A DNA stretch of 64,000 bases from Acinetobacter sp. ANC 4173 (GTDB taxonomy: Bacteria > Pseudomonadota > Gammaproteobacteria > Pseudomonadales > Moraxellaceae): NCBI RefSeq assembly GCF_004331255.1, contig NZ_SJOF01000027.1, forward strand, positions 27,743 to 91,742, given 5' to 3'. Shown here one piece after another: positions 27,164 to 36,286 of this stretch (its first letter is position 1; every line of letters starts with the position of its first letter). The notes below the pieces were generated by a model. That model made no database searches, was not told the origin of the DNA, and saw only the letters and a list, made by a program, of their open reading frames with translations. A program made the position numbers and the translations under genes.

Positions 27164-28750
27164 TCACTTCATTGATTGATGTGCAATTTGATCTATCCAC
27201 TTGAATAACTCATTCAGATCATAATCACCACCATGAGGTTGATTCCAAGCCAAAGAGAAATCAACGGAATTGCCTTGGTTTGCAAGGGTAGTAACCAAAA
27301 TTGCAGGAATGGCAAAACTCGTATCCTTATCCAGTGTTCCTTGTCTAATTCGCCAATGTTTGGCAGTACTTGCCTGATGAGATGCGATATAGTGCATTGG
27401 GTTCATCATTGCAATAATTTTAGGATCTGCCATCGTACGATTTGTTTGAGTACGATGATTCATCGAATATGCAGTAAAATGCTGTGCAGGAATGCTTGCT
27501 GTTCCGAATTCATCATTTTCACCTGAAGATAAATCTAAGGCATCAAAAGCAGGTGGTAATTTTTGTCGCCCTAAATATTGCAGATAGGCATCATAGTCAA
27601 TATCGACGATTTTTTTGTTTTCAATCTTGAGCCACTTTAACGAACTTAAATCTCCTCCCTGATCCAAGGCAGTCTGTGCAGATTGGATCAATAGCGATTT
27701 AATATAATCTTTGAAACTGCCCTCTCCGTTGGCATCAAGTTGAAGTGATTGCCCCTGCTTATCTTTGAGCCGCAAAGTGTTTAAATAGACTGGAAATTGT
27801 TGTTGTAAATCTTGAGACACTTGTATTTGGTCTACAGTTAAAGTTCCTGCCTGTTCTTTACGTTGAATTTTATAGTCCAACATGCTGATATCTATTTTTT
27901 TATATTGATGGACATCAGCGAGTTGCCATTCGTATGCTGCATCAGCATGTTCTAGATTAGTAATTGCAGCATACGCTGAAGTTGCGAATATTGTATCGCT
28001 TGTTCGAGCTGCTCCCAATTGTTTTAAATAGGGTTCATAATCTTTGGCATCACCTGTTGCCCCTAGTAATGCTGAAAGTGCTCCTCCTGCACTAGTACCA
28101 TTTGAAATAATCTTGTTGGCATCACCAGGCATCATCGAATCGTTCAACTTGAGATAACGAACAGCAGCCTTTAAGTCCACAATTGCAGCAGGTGCTTTAC
28201 CAATATATTGTCCTTGGGTATTTTGCAATGTGCGCCCACGTGCTCCTGGTGAAGCTACCACATAACCATGCGCTAGAGCACTAGCGATAGTGTTGGGGCG
28301 TTGTTGATTTTTGGAGAGGTCCAATGCATTTCCCTCAGGTGGATTAGCCTTTGGCATTTCGGCTGCATTGTTTTTTTGCATAATTGGTGGGCGTCTTCCC
28401 TCCAAAGTACCGGGTTCTGCTGGCATATACCCTCCCACCTGATTTGGCAGAAAAATAGGGGCATTCTGGGCGTTATAGCCGTTGATGGATTGACCTTCAA
28501 AATAGGCTTCTGGAATATAAATATTGATGCTTTGATATTTTTTATCAACAGGATTTGCAACATAAGTAATGCCTTCATAAGCATATACTTTGAGTGTAGA
28601 ACCATTCACATTGATTGTTTTGACTGTGAAATTCTTCTGATCAAATTTCAGAGAAATTAGTTGTGTTTCTGCGTGTAAAAGCGTTGCAGAGCTAAATGCA
28701 ATACTGAATATCCCCAATATAAGAGGTTTTATTTTGAACTTTTTCATCAT
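27164..28750 (-). CDS. Secreted tannase (subtype B, TanLpl-like)
   Basis: A 528-residue serine esterase closely resembling Lactobacillus-type tannase. A signal peptide of about 27 residues (cleavage near LLHA|ETQ) is followed by the tannase hallmarks SINGYNAQNAPIFLPNQVGG, the nucleophile NGTSAGGALS (Ser220), NLEHADAAYEWQ, KHWRIRQG, the acid LDKDTSF (Asp474) and QPHGGDYDL (His506). The Asp-His spacing of 32 equals that of the characterised enzyme. Tannases hydrolyse galloyl esters of tannins to gallate. Location between galA and galBCD ties it to gallate use, and export places hydrolysis in the periplasm or outside. Confidence 0.9.
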   Translation of the reverse strand: MMKKFKIKPLILGIFSIAFSSATLLHAETQLISLKFDQKNFTVKTINVNGSTLKVYAYEGITYVANPVDKKYQSINIYIPEAYFEGQSINGYNAQNAPIFLPNQVGGYMPAEPGTLEGRRPPIMQKNNAAEMPKANPPEGNALDLSKNQQRPNTIASALAHGYVVASPGARGRTLQNTQGQYIGKAPAAIVDLKAAVRYLKLNDSMMPGDANKIISNGTSAGGALSALLGATGDAKDYEPYLKQLGAARTSDTIFATSAYAAITNLEHADAAYEWQLADVHQYKKIDISMLDYKIQRKEQAGTLTVDQIQVSQDLQQQFPVYLNTLRLKDKQGQSLQLDANGEGSFKDYIKSLLIQSAQTALDQGGDLSSLKWLKIENKKIVDIDYDAYLQYLGRQKLPPAFDALDLSSGENDEFGTASIPAQHFTAYSMNHRTQTNRTMADPKIIAMMNPMHYIASHQASTAKHWRIRQGTLDKDTSFAIPAILVTTLANQGNSVDFSLAWNQPHGGDYDLNELFKWIDQIAHQSMK

Positions 28751-29124
28751 GTAATTACTATCACTATTTTAAGTTTAATTATTGCTGAAAAATGAGAACA
28801 GAAAATGAAGAAATGATTATTATTTATAATAACATTACTAGGAAATATTCATTTAAATAGCTGATCTATAGAGGGATGAAAATTCAGCCTATGCTCCCTG
28901 ATATACATTAAAACTTTTACACCTAAACTCATTACCGATTTTGCTGCATATGTACTCGAAGTGGCTAAAACTCAGACTTATTTGTTTTAATCCCTGCTTT
29001 ATTTTTACAGAATGAAGCATTGGATTCTGGCAATGCAGGTGTATGGGCATTGCCAGTAAAGACTCATGAAATTCAAGTTATCCATGCAAATCATGGATTG
29101 CAATATTTAGTTGTGTTTTATTAC
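28751..29124. other. Gene-free gap with a possible degraded stretch
   Basis: The tannase promoter region occupies the left part. Between about 28920 and 29120 the plus strand shows short open pieces (for example a segment reading ALDSGNAGVWALPVKTHE) interrupted by stops. I do not recognise the parent gene and see no further feature. Confidence 0.3.
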
Positions 29125-30204
29125 TTAACGATTCGACCAAACCGTTTTAGGAATCATCACGTACCCATCAAACAACGCACGTGCAGTTCGAATAAAACCA
29201 CAACCCATAATTTGATATTGAGGATCGCGCTGTATTAATACCGTAAAACTCCCTGTTGGATGTTCAATCTCTAATCTTTGCTCAAGCTCGGTTGTGGTTT
29301 GGGCAACATCAGCGGCTACAGTTCCTTCAATCAAGCATGCAGTGGCAACACTAGTTGCACCAAACACACCAATCGCAGCGTGACATTTATGCGGAATGAA
29401 GGTGCGAGTATTAATTGCACCGCCTGATAATGCTTTAGAAACAATTGAAATTTTAGGAATGGTTTTTAAGTGGACATCCCCCAAGTGCATTTTCTGACCC
29501 GCAATCAAACGGATGGATTCAATACGCTGCTTTAACTGAATATTGCTATCCAATTCCTGTTTGCTTTCATTACCTTGAATACCAAGATCGCATGCACGAA
29601 TCAGCACTACAGGCATGCCATAGTCGATACAGGTCACTGGCGTATCACAAATGATGTCTTGCACCTGTCCCGTTGGTAGCAAGTGACCACAAGTTGAACC
29701 TTCAATATTTTCAAAATTTAAAACAATTTCAGCAGCTGTATGTGGAACACCATCAATCGCAGTGTCACCTTCATACTCTATTTCAGCATGCGGAGTCTGC
29801 ACCAATACTTCTGCCACTTGTTGAGTATTTTGCATAAAGACCCGAACCGTTGTAATCGGGTCTTTTGCTTCAATCAAACCACGCTCTAAAGCAAACGGTG
29901 CTACTCCAGCCAAAATATTACCGCAGTTCTGTCCATAATTCACAATGGCTTGATCAATATTTACTTGTGCAAACAGATAGTGAATATCGGCTTCGGGACT
30001 GTCCGATAAACCAATGATGGCTATCTTACTGGTGAGGGAGTCTCCTCCACCAATCCCATCAATTTGACGAACATCGGGTGACCCCATGACAGCAAGCAAC
30101 ACTTGATCGCGTAACACACGATCTTGTGGCAAATCAGATGCGAGAAAATATGCACCTTTTGAGGTTCCTCCTCGCATGAGCATGCATCGTATTTTTGTTT
30201 GCAT
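29125..30204 (-). CDS. galD: 4-oxalomesaconate tautomerase (PrpF family)
   Basis: A 359-residue protein of the PrpF/diaminopimelate-epimerase fold with the start motif CMLMRGGTSKGAYF, GIGGGDSLTSKIA, YGQNCGNILAGV (Cys of the active site) and GGAINTRTFIPHKCH. These match GalD, which converts the keto and enol forms of 4-oxalomesaconate during gallate degradation. It is third in the galB-galC-galD operon, 3 bases after galC. Confidence 0.9.
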   Translation of the reverse strand: MQTKIRCMLMRGGTSKGAYFLASDLPQDRVLRDQVLLAVMGSPDVRQIDGIGGGDSLTSKIAIIGLSDSPEADIHYLFAQVNIDQAIVNYGQNCGNILAGVAPFALERGLIEAKDPITTVRVFMQNTQQVAEVLVQTPHAEIEYEGDTAIDGVPHTAAEIVLNFENIEGSTCGHLLPTGQVQDIICDTPVTCIDYGMPVVLIRACDLGIQGNESKQELDSNIQLKQRIESIRLIAGQKMHLGDVHLKTIPKISIVSKALSGGAINTRTFIPHKCHAAIGVFGATSVATACLIEGTVAADVAQTTTELEQRLEIEHPTGSFTVLIQRDPQYQIMGCGFIRTARALFDGYVMIPKTVWSNR

Positions 30205-30207
30205 GGT

Positions 30208-30921
30208 TTAATCTTCCAAATCTTCCAAACGGTCTACATAAATCAACCCTTTTTCTTCCAATCTCGGGCGCATTTCATAAATATCCAAGCCCAATTCACC
30301 ATTTGCCATACGGACTCGTTTTGATTCTTCCAAATCCATGCGCTTTTGGCTCAGCTCATGAATTTCTGCCACTTTTGTACGTGCGACAACAACAACACCA
30401 TCATCATCGGCAACAATTGCATCACCTGGGTTAATCAATTGATCGGCACAGACAATGGGTACATTCACAGAGCCGAGCGTTTCCTTTACCGTACCTTGTG
30501 AATACACTGCACTTGACCACACATAGAAGCCCATATCGCGTAAGACTTGGCTATCACGAATGCCAATATCTCCAACTAAGCCCACCACGCCATGTGCTTG
30601 CATCGAAGTTGCAAGCAAGTCACCAAAGAATCCGTCGCTACATGGCGAAGTTGGTGCGACAACAATAATATCGCCAGGTTGGCATTGTTCGACCGCAACA
30701 TGGAACATCCAGTTATCGCCTGGTGCAACAGATAGTGTCACGGCGGACCCAGCAATAGACACACCTTGCTGAATTGGTCGAATACGGGGGGCAAGCAAAC
30801 CTTTACGCCCTTGCGCTTCGTGTACGGTTGCAACACCATAGGTTGCTAATGTTTTGACTGTATCGAAATCTGCACGATCAATATTACGAACGACTACGCC
30901 TTTACGCCCAATTAAGCTCAC
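30208..30921 (-). CDS. galC: 4-carboxy-4-hydroxy-2-oxoadipate aldolase (RraA-like)
   Basis: A 237-residue class II pyruvate aldolase of the RraA/HMG-CHA aldolase type. The substrate/metal motif VGDIGIRDSQ (Arg-Asp pair) and the GDIIVVAPTSP strand are characteristic. GalC splits 4-carboxy-4-hydroxy-2-oxoadipate into pyruvate and oxaloacetate. It starts with GTG and overlaps the galB stop as GTGA, so translation is coupled. It is the last carbon-releasing step of the gallate pathway. Confidence 0.9.
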   Translation of the reverse strand: MSLIGRKGVVVRNIDRADFDTVKTLATYGVATVHEAQGRKGLLAPRIRPIQQGVSIAGSAVTLSVAPGDNWMFHVAVEQCQPGDIIVVAPTSPCSDGFFGDLLATSMQAHGVVGLVGDIGIRDSQVLRDMGFYVWSSAVYSQGTVKETLGSVNVPIVCADQLINPGDAIVADDDGVVVVARTKVAEIHELSQKRMDLEESKRVRMANGELGLDIYEMRPRLEEKGLIYVDRLEDLED

Positions 30922-31658
30922 GTTAAATCCTCCGTAACACGTGGGAAGATGCTTTGATAGCCTTCGGCATATACAATATTTTTGGTATTGGTAATCCCGA
31001 TATTACGCTTAGCTTGCACACCGCGTTGTAACGCTACACGCGTGTAGTATTCCCACAAATGTTCTTGACCCTGCATACATTGAATTGCGGCATACTTCTT
31101 ATCCCAAACGCTAGTAATGTCTAACAATACGTCGGGTTTCCAGTTACATTGTTCAGGTTGATGTGGTTCAAAACAGTAGAATGGCGGTGCACCCACAATT
31201 TTTTGACCTGGGTTATGCCCTTCAGCCTGTGCAATAATACGCGCTTCCTGAGCTAAATGTGTGGCACGTGGATGATCGTAGTTATACGGATCATGTAAAG
31301 AATGGCTCAACACAAAACTTGGTTGTAATTCACGATAAATATCAGCTAATCTAAAAATAATGTCATTATTGCTCGGCAATGGATAATCGCCCAAATCAAG
31401 GAATTCGATGCTTGCACCGAGCGCTTCTGCTGCAGCACGTGCTTCTTGCTCACGCACCTGTTTTACTTTTGCTTCGGTCATCCCTGCTTGACGCCATAAC
31501 TTCGCAGATTCTCCGCGCTCACCATAAGACAGGCAGACGATATGCATTTTGTAGCCGCGTTCAACGTGTAATGCAATTGCACCACCTGCACGCCATACAA
31601 AATCTGCCGAGTGAGCACTGATGACTAAACCTGCTTTGTTGGAAGTATTGTCGTTCAT
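30918..31658 (-). CDS. galB: 4-oxalomesaconate hydratase (PIG-L/LmbE family)
   Basis: About 246 residues from the ATG at 31658, which has AAAGGAG upstream; a longer frame starts at 31688 without a ribosome-binding site. The Zn-binding motif SAHSADFVWRAGG replaces the usual PHPDD of PIG-L deacetylases, exactly as in GalB of P. putida, and LSHSLHDPYNYDHPRA supplies further His ligands. GalB hydrates 4-oxalomesaconate. First gene of galBCD, divergent from the double-HTH LysR gene. Confidence 0.9.
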   Translation of the reverse strand: MNDNTSNKAGLVISAHSADFVWRAGGAIALHVERGYKMHIVCLSYGERGESAKLWRQAGMTEAKVKQVREQEARAAAEALGASIEFLDLGDYPLPSNNDIIFRLADIYRELQPSFVLSHSLHDPYNYDHPRATHLAQEARIIAQAEGHNPGQKIVGAPPFYCFEPHQPEQCNWKPDVLLDITSVWDKKYAAIQCMQGQEHLWEYYTRVALQRGVQAKRNIGITNTKNIVYAEGYQSIFPRVTEDLT

Positions 31659-31669
31659 AAATAATCTCC

Positions 31670-31697
31670 TTTGTACCGAAATGTTCACATGTACAAA
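31670..31697. promoter_or_regulatory. Inverted repeat in the galB / lysR promoter region
   Basis: TTTGTAC (31670-31676) and GTACAAA (31691-31697) are perfect 7-bp arms separated by 14 bases, in the 106-base divergent region. An interrupted dyad of this type suits a LysR-type protein, but it lies only about 11 bases from the galB ATG, so it may act as a repressor site. Confidence 0.45.
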
Positions 31698-31764
31698 GTC
31701 GAAAAGATAATGACTTTATCCCGCACTGATATGAGTTTTATTTATATTTTGAAGAAGGATATTT

Positions 31765-33000
31765 ATGTGCCAGAACACGCATAATCTAATTAATTTAATG
31801 CAACTAAAATTCTTCTTGGTCGTTGCTGAATTTCAAAATATATCTAAAGCTGCCGAACATCTTTTTCGCACACAATCCGCGATTACCCGTGCGATTGGCG
31901 ATTTAGAAAAACAATTGAATGTGGAGCTTTTTGAACGTCATCACAATGGCGTGATCTTAACGGAGATTGGAAAATTCCTGCATACTCCAATTCAAAATGC
32001 AATTGAAGAATTACAACGTATTCCTCAATTGGTGTATGCAAATAATCAACCTAATAAGCCTCAACATGCACAGATAAATGAACCATTTTTTTTATACAAT
32101 ACAAGACGTTTAGAAATTTTCTCGACGCTCTATCTTACCAAAGGGATGAAAAATACCGCCTCATTACTGCATATTACACAACCTGCGGTCAGCTCCGCGA
32201 TTAAATTACTTGAAGACGCCCTAAATACCGAATTGTTTATTCGTACACCCAACGGGATTAAAGCGACTGTAATCTGCAATGACATACAACAAAACATCAA
32301 ACGCTGTTTAAATATCATTCACGACCTACCCAATCAAACAGCAAATTTTATTGGTAAACTTCAGGGAACCGTTCGTATTGGGGCTTTACCGCTGATTCGA
32401 ACTTTTCTGCTGCCTAAAGCCATTACTTCGCTGGCGAACAAATATCCAGCCGTCCGCTTTCAAACATTTGAAAATGCTTATGAATCGTTGGTGGCACAGT
32501 TACGTTCAGGAGATATCGACTTTATTGTCGGAGCCTTACGCCCACAACAGCAATCATCCGATTTAGAGTCACAGGTTTTATTCGATGAAAAGATGTTTAT
32601 GGTTGTGCGGAACAAACATCCCTTATTGAAAAAAAATATCCAGTTCGAAGACCTATTACAACAGCAATGGATTCTACCCCGTGCAAATTCACCTGCCCGT
32701 CTTCTCATGGAGGATAATTTTAGGAATTTAAATTTGACCCCACCTGAGCCTACCGTAGAAACAGGAGACTTGGCACTGAGTCGTGGTTTACTTCTACAAT
32801 CCAATATGATTGCGGTGGTATCTGAACAGCAAATGAAATACGAATTAGATCAAGGCTTAATTAAGAAACTCCCTTTTGATCTGCAATACACCTCACGTCA
32901 AATTGGCATTATTTCCCGAAAAAATAGTATTCAATCCGCAGCCAGTAAAGCATTGATTGAAAGTATTCAAAATGTTTGTGCATCAACGAAACTTCATTAA
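31765..33000 (+). CDS. LysR-type regulator with two tandem HTH domains (GalR candidate)
   Basis: A 411-residue protein, about 110 longer than ordinary LTTRs. Two complete LysR DNA-binding domains are visible: residues ~11-70 (ISKAAEHLFRTQSAITRAIGDLEKQL) and ~113-172 (NTASLLHITQPAVSSAIKLLEDAL). A single effector-binding domain follows from ~195 to 400. The linker at 90-110 is polar (NNQPNKPQHAQ). Each HTH keeps the start helix, the turn and the wing (VELFERHHNG; TELFIRTPNG). Divergent from galBCD and upstream of the transporter and porin, so it is the natural candidate for the gallate regulator. Confidence 0.9.
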   Translation: MCQNTHNLINLMQLKFFLVVAEFQNISKAAEHLFRTQSAITRAIGDLEKQLNVELFERHHNGVILTEIGKFLHTPIQNAIEELQRIPQLVYANNQPNKPQHAQINEPFFLYNTRRLEIFSTLYLTKGMKNTASLLHITQPAVSSAIKLLEDALNTELFIRTPNGIKATVICNDIQQNIKRCLNIIHDLPNQTANFIGKLQGTVRIGALPLIRTFLLPKAITSLANKYPAVRFQTFENAYESLVAQLRSGDIDFIVGALRPQQQSSDLESQVLFDEKMFMVVRNKHPLLKKNIQFEDLLQQQWILPRANSPARLLMEDNFRNLNLTPPEPTVETGDLALSRGLLLQSNMIAVVSEQQMKYELDQGLIKKLPFDLQYTSRQIGIISRKNSIQSAASKALIESIQNVCASTKLH

Positions 33001-33406
33001 ATTATAATTTAGGTATTAGTAACTTGTATTGGACATTCAACCTAATCAAGGTCTGTATGAGCTATAAAAACTATAAATAATAGACTATTTCTATTAATAT
33101 CAAATGTTTAATAAAATTTTTTATATAGCATGAATCTATTATTAATATAAATAAAAATCATACCATTCCGAGTGAAAAGAATTATCTTTCCATACGGAAG
33201 AAGAATAAAAATATCAGCATGTAATGAATACGGTCATTTGCTATCAGCAAATATAGTGAACGTTACCTCTTAAAATCATAGGATAAATTGAACGATTACA
33301 TTTATCCATTTTTAAATCAATACGCCTCATGGTCTTTAAAATGGTATTTTTTAGCGCCATGAAGTTGTTTAGCTCAATATTCGTCCAAATGAATGGAATA
33401 GAAAAT
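33001..33406. other. AT-rich intergenic region before the gallate transporter
   Basis: About 400 bases with no convincing gene on either strand. An in-frame extension of the transporter upstream to 33329 exists but lacks a ribosome-binding site and hydrophobic logic. The region presumably holds the transporter promoter; I see no clear dyad. Confidence 0.5.
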
Positions 33407-34747
33407 ATGGATATATTCAACGAATTAAAGACAAAACCCATGAATAGTTACCGCTGGTCACTGGTGGCACTCTGTATTCTATTAAATATTGTAGATGGTT
33501 ACGATGTTCAAGTTATGTCCTTTACGGCCACTTCTGTGTCTAAAGAATGGGCACTTTCAGGGTCATTTTTAGGTATTTTGATCAGCCTAGGGCTGCTTGG
33601 AATGGCATTTGGTTCATTATTTATTGCACCGATTGCCGACAAAGTTGGTCGCCGTACCATCATTTTATCCTGTTTGTTACTTTCAGGCTTAACCATGTTG
33701 GTTAGTAGCCAAGTCGCTAGCCCTTATCAACTTGGGTTTTTACGTTTTGTAACTGGCTTGGGTATTGGTGGATTACTGACCAATGGTGCAGTGATGGCAA
33801 ATGAGTTTTCTACACCACGTTGGAAAAATTTATCCGTTGCACTCCTTTCCACAGGTTATGCATTAGGTGCAGTATTTGGCGGGATGATTGCCTATCACTT
33901 GATTGGTACTACTGGTTGGCGTAGCGTATTTATGTACGGCGGCATTTTTACTCTCTCCGTTCTCGTTCTCGTATACTTTATCTTACCTGAATCAATTGAA
34001 TATCAATTGATAAAACGTGATCCAAATTCACTCGAAAAGGTCAATAAAACCCTCGCGAAATTTAAAATTAGCACCATTCAAACATTCCCTGCACCTCAAA
34101 AAGCCACTGCTGGTAAAGTTTCTATCGCTAGTTTATTAAAAGGTCAGTTAAAAGCCCGTACATTGTTTGTCTGGAGTGCATTCTTCTCGGTCATGGCAGG
34201 TCAATACTTCATCTTAACGTGGACACCTAAACTGTTGTCTATGGCAGGTATGTCTCCAGAACAAGGTGTAAGTTTAGGGATTATTTTAAATTTTGGCGGT
34301 ATTTTCGGTGCAATCATGATGGCAATCCTGACTGTACGTTTCAAAATTCACTATGTCTTGTCTTCATTCTTTGCCCTTACGGCAGTGTGTATTGGTATCT
34401 TCGTTATCAATTCGGGGAACTATATGCACGCAATGTGGGTGGCTGTATTCGTGGGTATTTTCAACAATGGCTGTGTTGCAGGTATGTACGCACTAGCAAA
34501 TAGTACCTATGACACAGAAATTCGTGCTACTGGTGTAGGCTCTGCAATTACGATGGGGCGTTTAGGTGGAATTTTATCTCCGCTTGGCGCAGGTTATTTG
34601 CTTGATGCAGGCGTGGCACCGCTCCATCTTTATAACTTTGATGCCGTACTCTTTTCGATTGGCTGTGTCGTGGTAATCAGTATGTATCTGGTCATTAAAA
34701 AACAAACCACACCTGCTCAATTAGACAAAATACAACAACCATCTTAA
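33407..34747 (+). CDS. galT: AAHS-family aromatic acid:H+ symporter (gallate transporter)
   Basis: About 446 residues from the ATG at 33407 (GGAA 8 bases upstream). Twelve helices; helix 1 carries DGYDVQVMS, the AAHS-defining acidic motif, and loop 2-3 has DKVGRRTII. AAHS transporters such as PcaK and GalT import hydroxybenzoates. Position between the double-HTH LysR gene and an OprB-type porin within the gal cluster supports gallate uptake. The symbol is given by context and family; transport specificity is inferred. Confidence 0.84.
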   Translation: MDIFNELKTKPMNSYRWSLVALCILLNIVDGYDVQVMSFTATSVSKEWALSGSFLGILISLGLLGMAFGSLFIAPIADKVGRRTIILSCLLLSGLTMLVSSQVASPYQLGFLRFVTGLGIGGLLTNGAVMANEFSTPRWKNLSVALLSTGYALGAVFGGMIAYHLIGTTGWRSVFMYGGIFTLSVLVLVYFILPESIEYQLIKRDPNSLEKVNKTLAKFKISTIQTFPAPQKATAGKVSIASLLKGQLKARTLFVWSAFFSVMAGQYFILTWTPKLLSMAGMSPEQGVSLGIILNFGGIFGAIMMAILTVRFKIHYVLSSFFALTAVCIGIFVINSGNYMHAMWVAVFVGIFNNGCVAGMYALANSTYDTEIRATGVGSAITMGRLGGILSPLGAGYLLDAGVAPLHLYNFDAVLFSIGCVVVISMYLVIKKQTTPAQLDKIQQPS

Positions 34748-34758
34748 AGGTTTCTTCT

Positions 34759-34833
34759 GAATGCCGTGAGCGGCATTCTCACTTGATCAATTACACATAA
34801 TTTTTGCGGGAGTCATTGGGCTTTCCACTCCCG
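34759..34833 (+). other. Two consecutive hairpins between transporter and porin
   Basis: First: GAATGCCG (34759-34766) and CGGCATTC (34771-34778), loop TGAG. Second: CGGGAGT (34807-34813) and ACTCCCG (34827-34833), 13-nt loop. Neither has a long T-tract. They may be partial terminators or mRNA-stability elements lowering or separating porin expression. Confidence 0.5.
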
Positions 34834-34876
34834 TATTGTGTCTAAAAAATGAATTTTTATGCAAAGGATCAGCATA

Positions 34877-36121
34877 ATGAACATGTTATACCTCTTCACC
34901 TCAAAAAAATCAGTACTGTTTTTTTCTTGTATTTCCATTTTTAGTTCAAGTATTTATGCCAATGAGCCATGGTCTCAAGACCGTCAATGGTTATTTGGTG
35001 ATTGGGGGGGAAATCGTCAACAACTAGAAGATCAAGGCTATAAGTTTAACCTTTCCTTAATGAACCAAACAGCGACACTGGTTGATGGTGGAAAGTCGGA
35101 TAGTCATCCTACCCGTAATGCTGACCAAGTTACTTTAGGTGCCAATTTTGACTTGAGTAAAATTGCGGGTTGGAAAGATACCACTGCAGCGATTACAGTG
35201 ACCAAGCGTGATGGTAGAAATTTAGCCAGTGATATTGGAATGAAAGGTAGTCCAACTGAAATTTACGGACGCGGCACAATTTGGCGCTTAACTCAGGCTT
35301 GGGTAAAAACAGGCTTTATGGACAATACCCTACAAGTGAAACTCGGTCGAATGAGCATGGCTGAAGATTTCAATAGCTCGCATTGTGAATTCCAAAGCCT
35401 TATTTTATGTGGCGGACAAATAGGTAAGGCTCAGGGTGACGTTTGGTATAACGGTCCTGTAAGTGGCTGGGCAGCCAATATTAAATACAAACTTTCACCT
35501 GAATGGACAGTTGGTGCAGGGGTCTATGAAAATAACCCTGAAAATACTGAAGAAAAAGATAATGCAAATTTCAATCTGAGTACGGATCAGGCAAAAGGTG
35601 TCCTAATTCCAGTTGAATTGGCATGGAAAACGAAGAAAATAAATCAGTTAACAGGTGAATATAAACTTGGTGGATTCTGGAGCAGTGAGGACTATGTAAC
35701 AATTGATGGTTCAGATGGGAAAGATCCTAAGTCAGGCATCTGGTTGAATGCACAGCAGCAATTAACTGCCCATGCTGAAAATTCTAACCGTGGTTTATAC
35801 GGCACCGTGAATTTAACCTTTAACAATGACTCAACAGCCTCTATTTCAAACACGCAACAAGTGGCGTTCTGGTATAAAGGTGCATTTGATGCTCGTCCTA
35901 TGGATCAGATTAGTTTGGGTGTAGGTCGTTATAAATTTAATGACAAAGTTGCTGCTAACATCAAAAGAGATGATGAAATTGATACAGAATTAAATTATAC
36001 CTATTACTATTCACCTGCCGTCATGATTCGTCCTAACCTGCAATACGTGTATCAACCTTATGGTTCAAAAGAAATTGATGATGCTTGGGTTGCAGGGGTC
36101 AGTGTTAAACTAAATTTCTAA
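34877..36121 (+). CDS. OprB-type outer-membrane porin of the gallate cluster
   Basis: About 414 residues from the ATG at 34877, with AAAGGA 9 bases upstream; an earlier ATG at 34859 lacks a site. Signal peptide to about SSIYA|NEP, then the OprB hallmark WLFGDWGGNRQQLEDQGY, many alternating beta strands, and a C-terminal VKLNF with the terminal Phe required for outer-membrane assembly. Probably provides entry for gallate or galloyl compounds, analogous in role to GalP of P. putida though of a different porin type. Confidence 0.85.
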   Translation: MNMLYLFTSKKSVLFFSCISIFSSSIYANEPWSQDRQWLFGDWGGNRQQLEDQGYKFNLSLMNQTATLVDGGKSDSHPTRNADQVTLGANFDLSKIAGWKDTTAAITVTKRDGRNLASDIGMKGSPTEIYGRGTIWRLTQAWVKTGFMDNTLQVKLGRMSMAEDFNSSHCEFQSLILCGGQIGKAQGDVWYNGPVSGWAANIKYKLSPEWTVGAGVYENNPENTEEKDNANFNLSTDQAKGVLIPVELAWKTKKINQLTGEYKLGGFWSSEDYVTIDGSDGKDPKSGIWLNAQQQLTAHAENSNRGLYGTVNLTFNNDSTASISNTQQVAFWYKGAFDARPMDQISLGVGRYKFNDKVAANIKRDDEIDTELNYTYYYSPAVMIRPNLQYVYQPYGSKEIDDAWVAGVSVKLNF

Positions 36122-36217
36122 GCCTTCTACGATTTGAAGTACAGAATCATCCTTAATAAATAATTTGAGTGTAAAGCTCCATTTAACTAGTGTTGATCGG
36201 TAAAAATTGTATAAGAC

Positions 36218-36273
36218 ATAGCGAGCAGTAGATTTTGTTTAACAATTGAAGTTTACTTTCTCGCTATTTTTTC
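36218..36273 (+). terminator. Probable terminator downstream of the porin
   Basis: ATAGCGAG (36218-36225) pairs with CTCGCTAT (36260-36267), directly followed by TTTTTT. The loop is long (34 nt), so it is less certain than the other terminators. Confidence 0.5.
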
Positions 36274-36286
36274 AGTAAATGTCAAA

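Noticed and set aside
29020..29238. 72-codon plus-strand ORF opposite the galD end
   Set aside because: Its second half is antisense to galD and its first half looks like debris; no homology recognised.
33244..33441. 65-codon minus-strand ORF upstream of the gallate transporter
   Set aside because: Overlaps the transporter start, no family resemblance and no ribosome-binding site.
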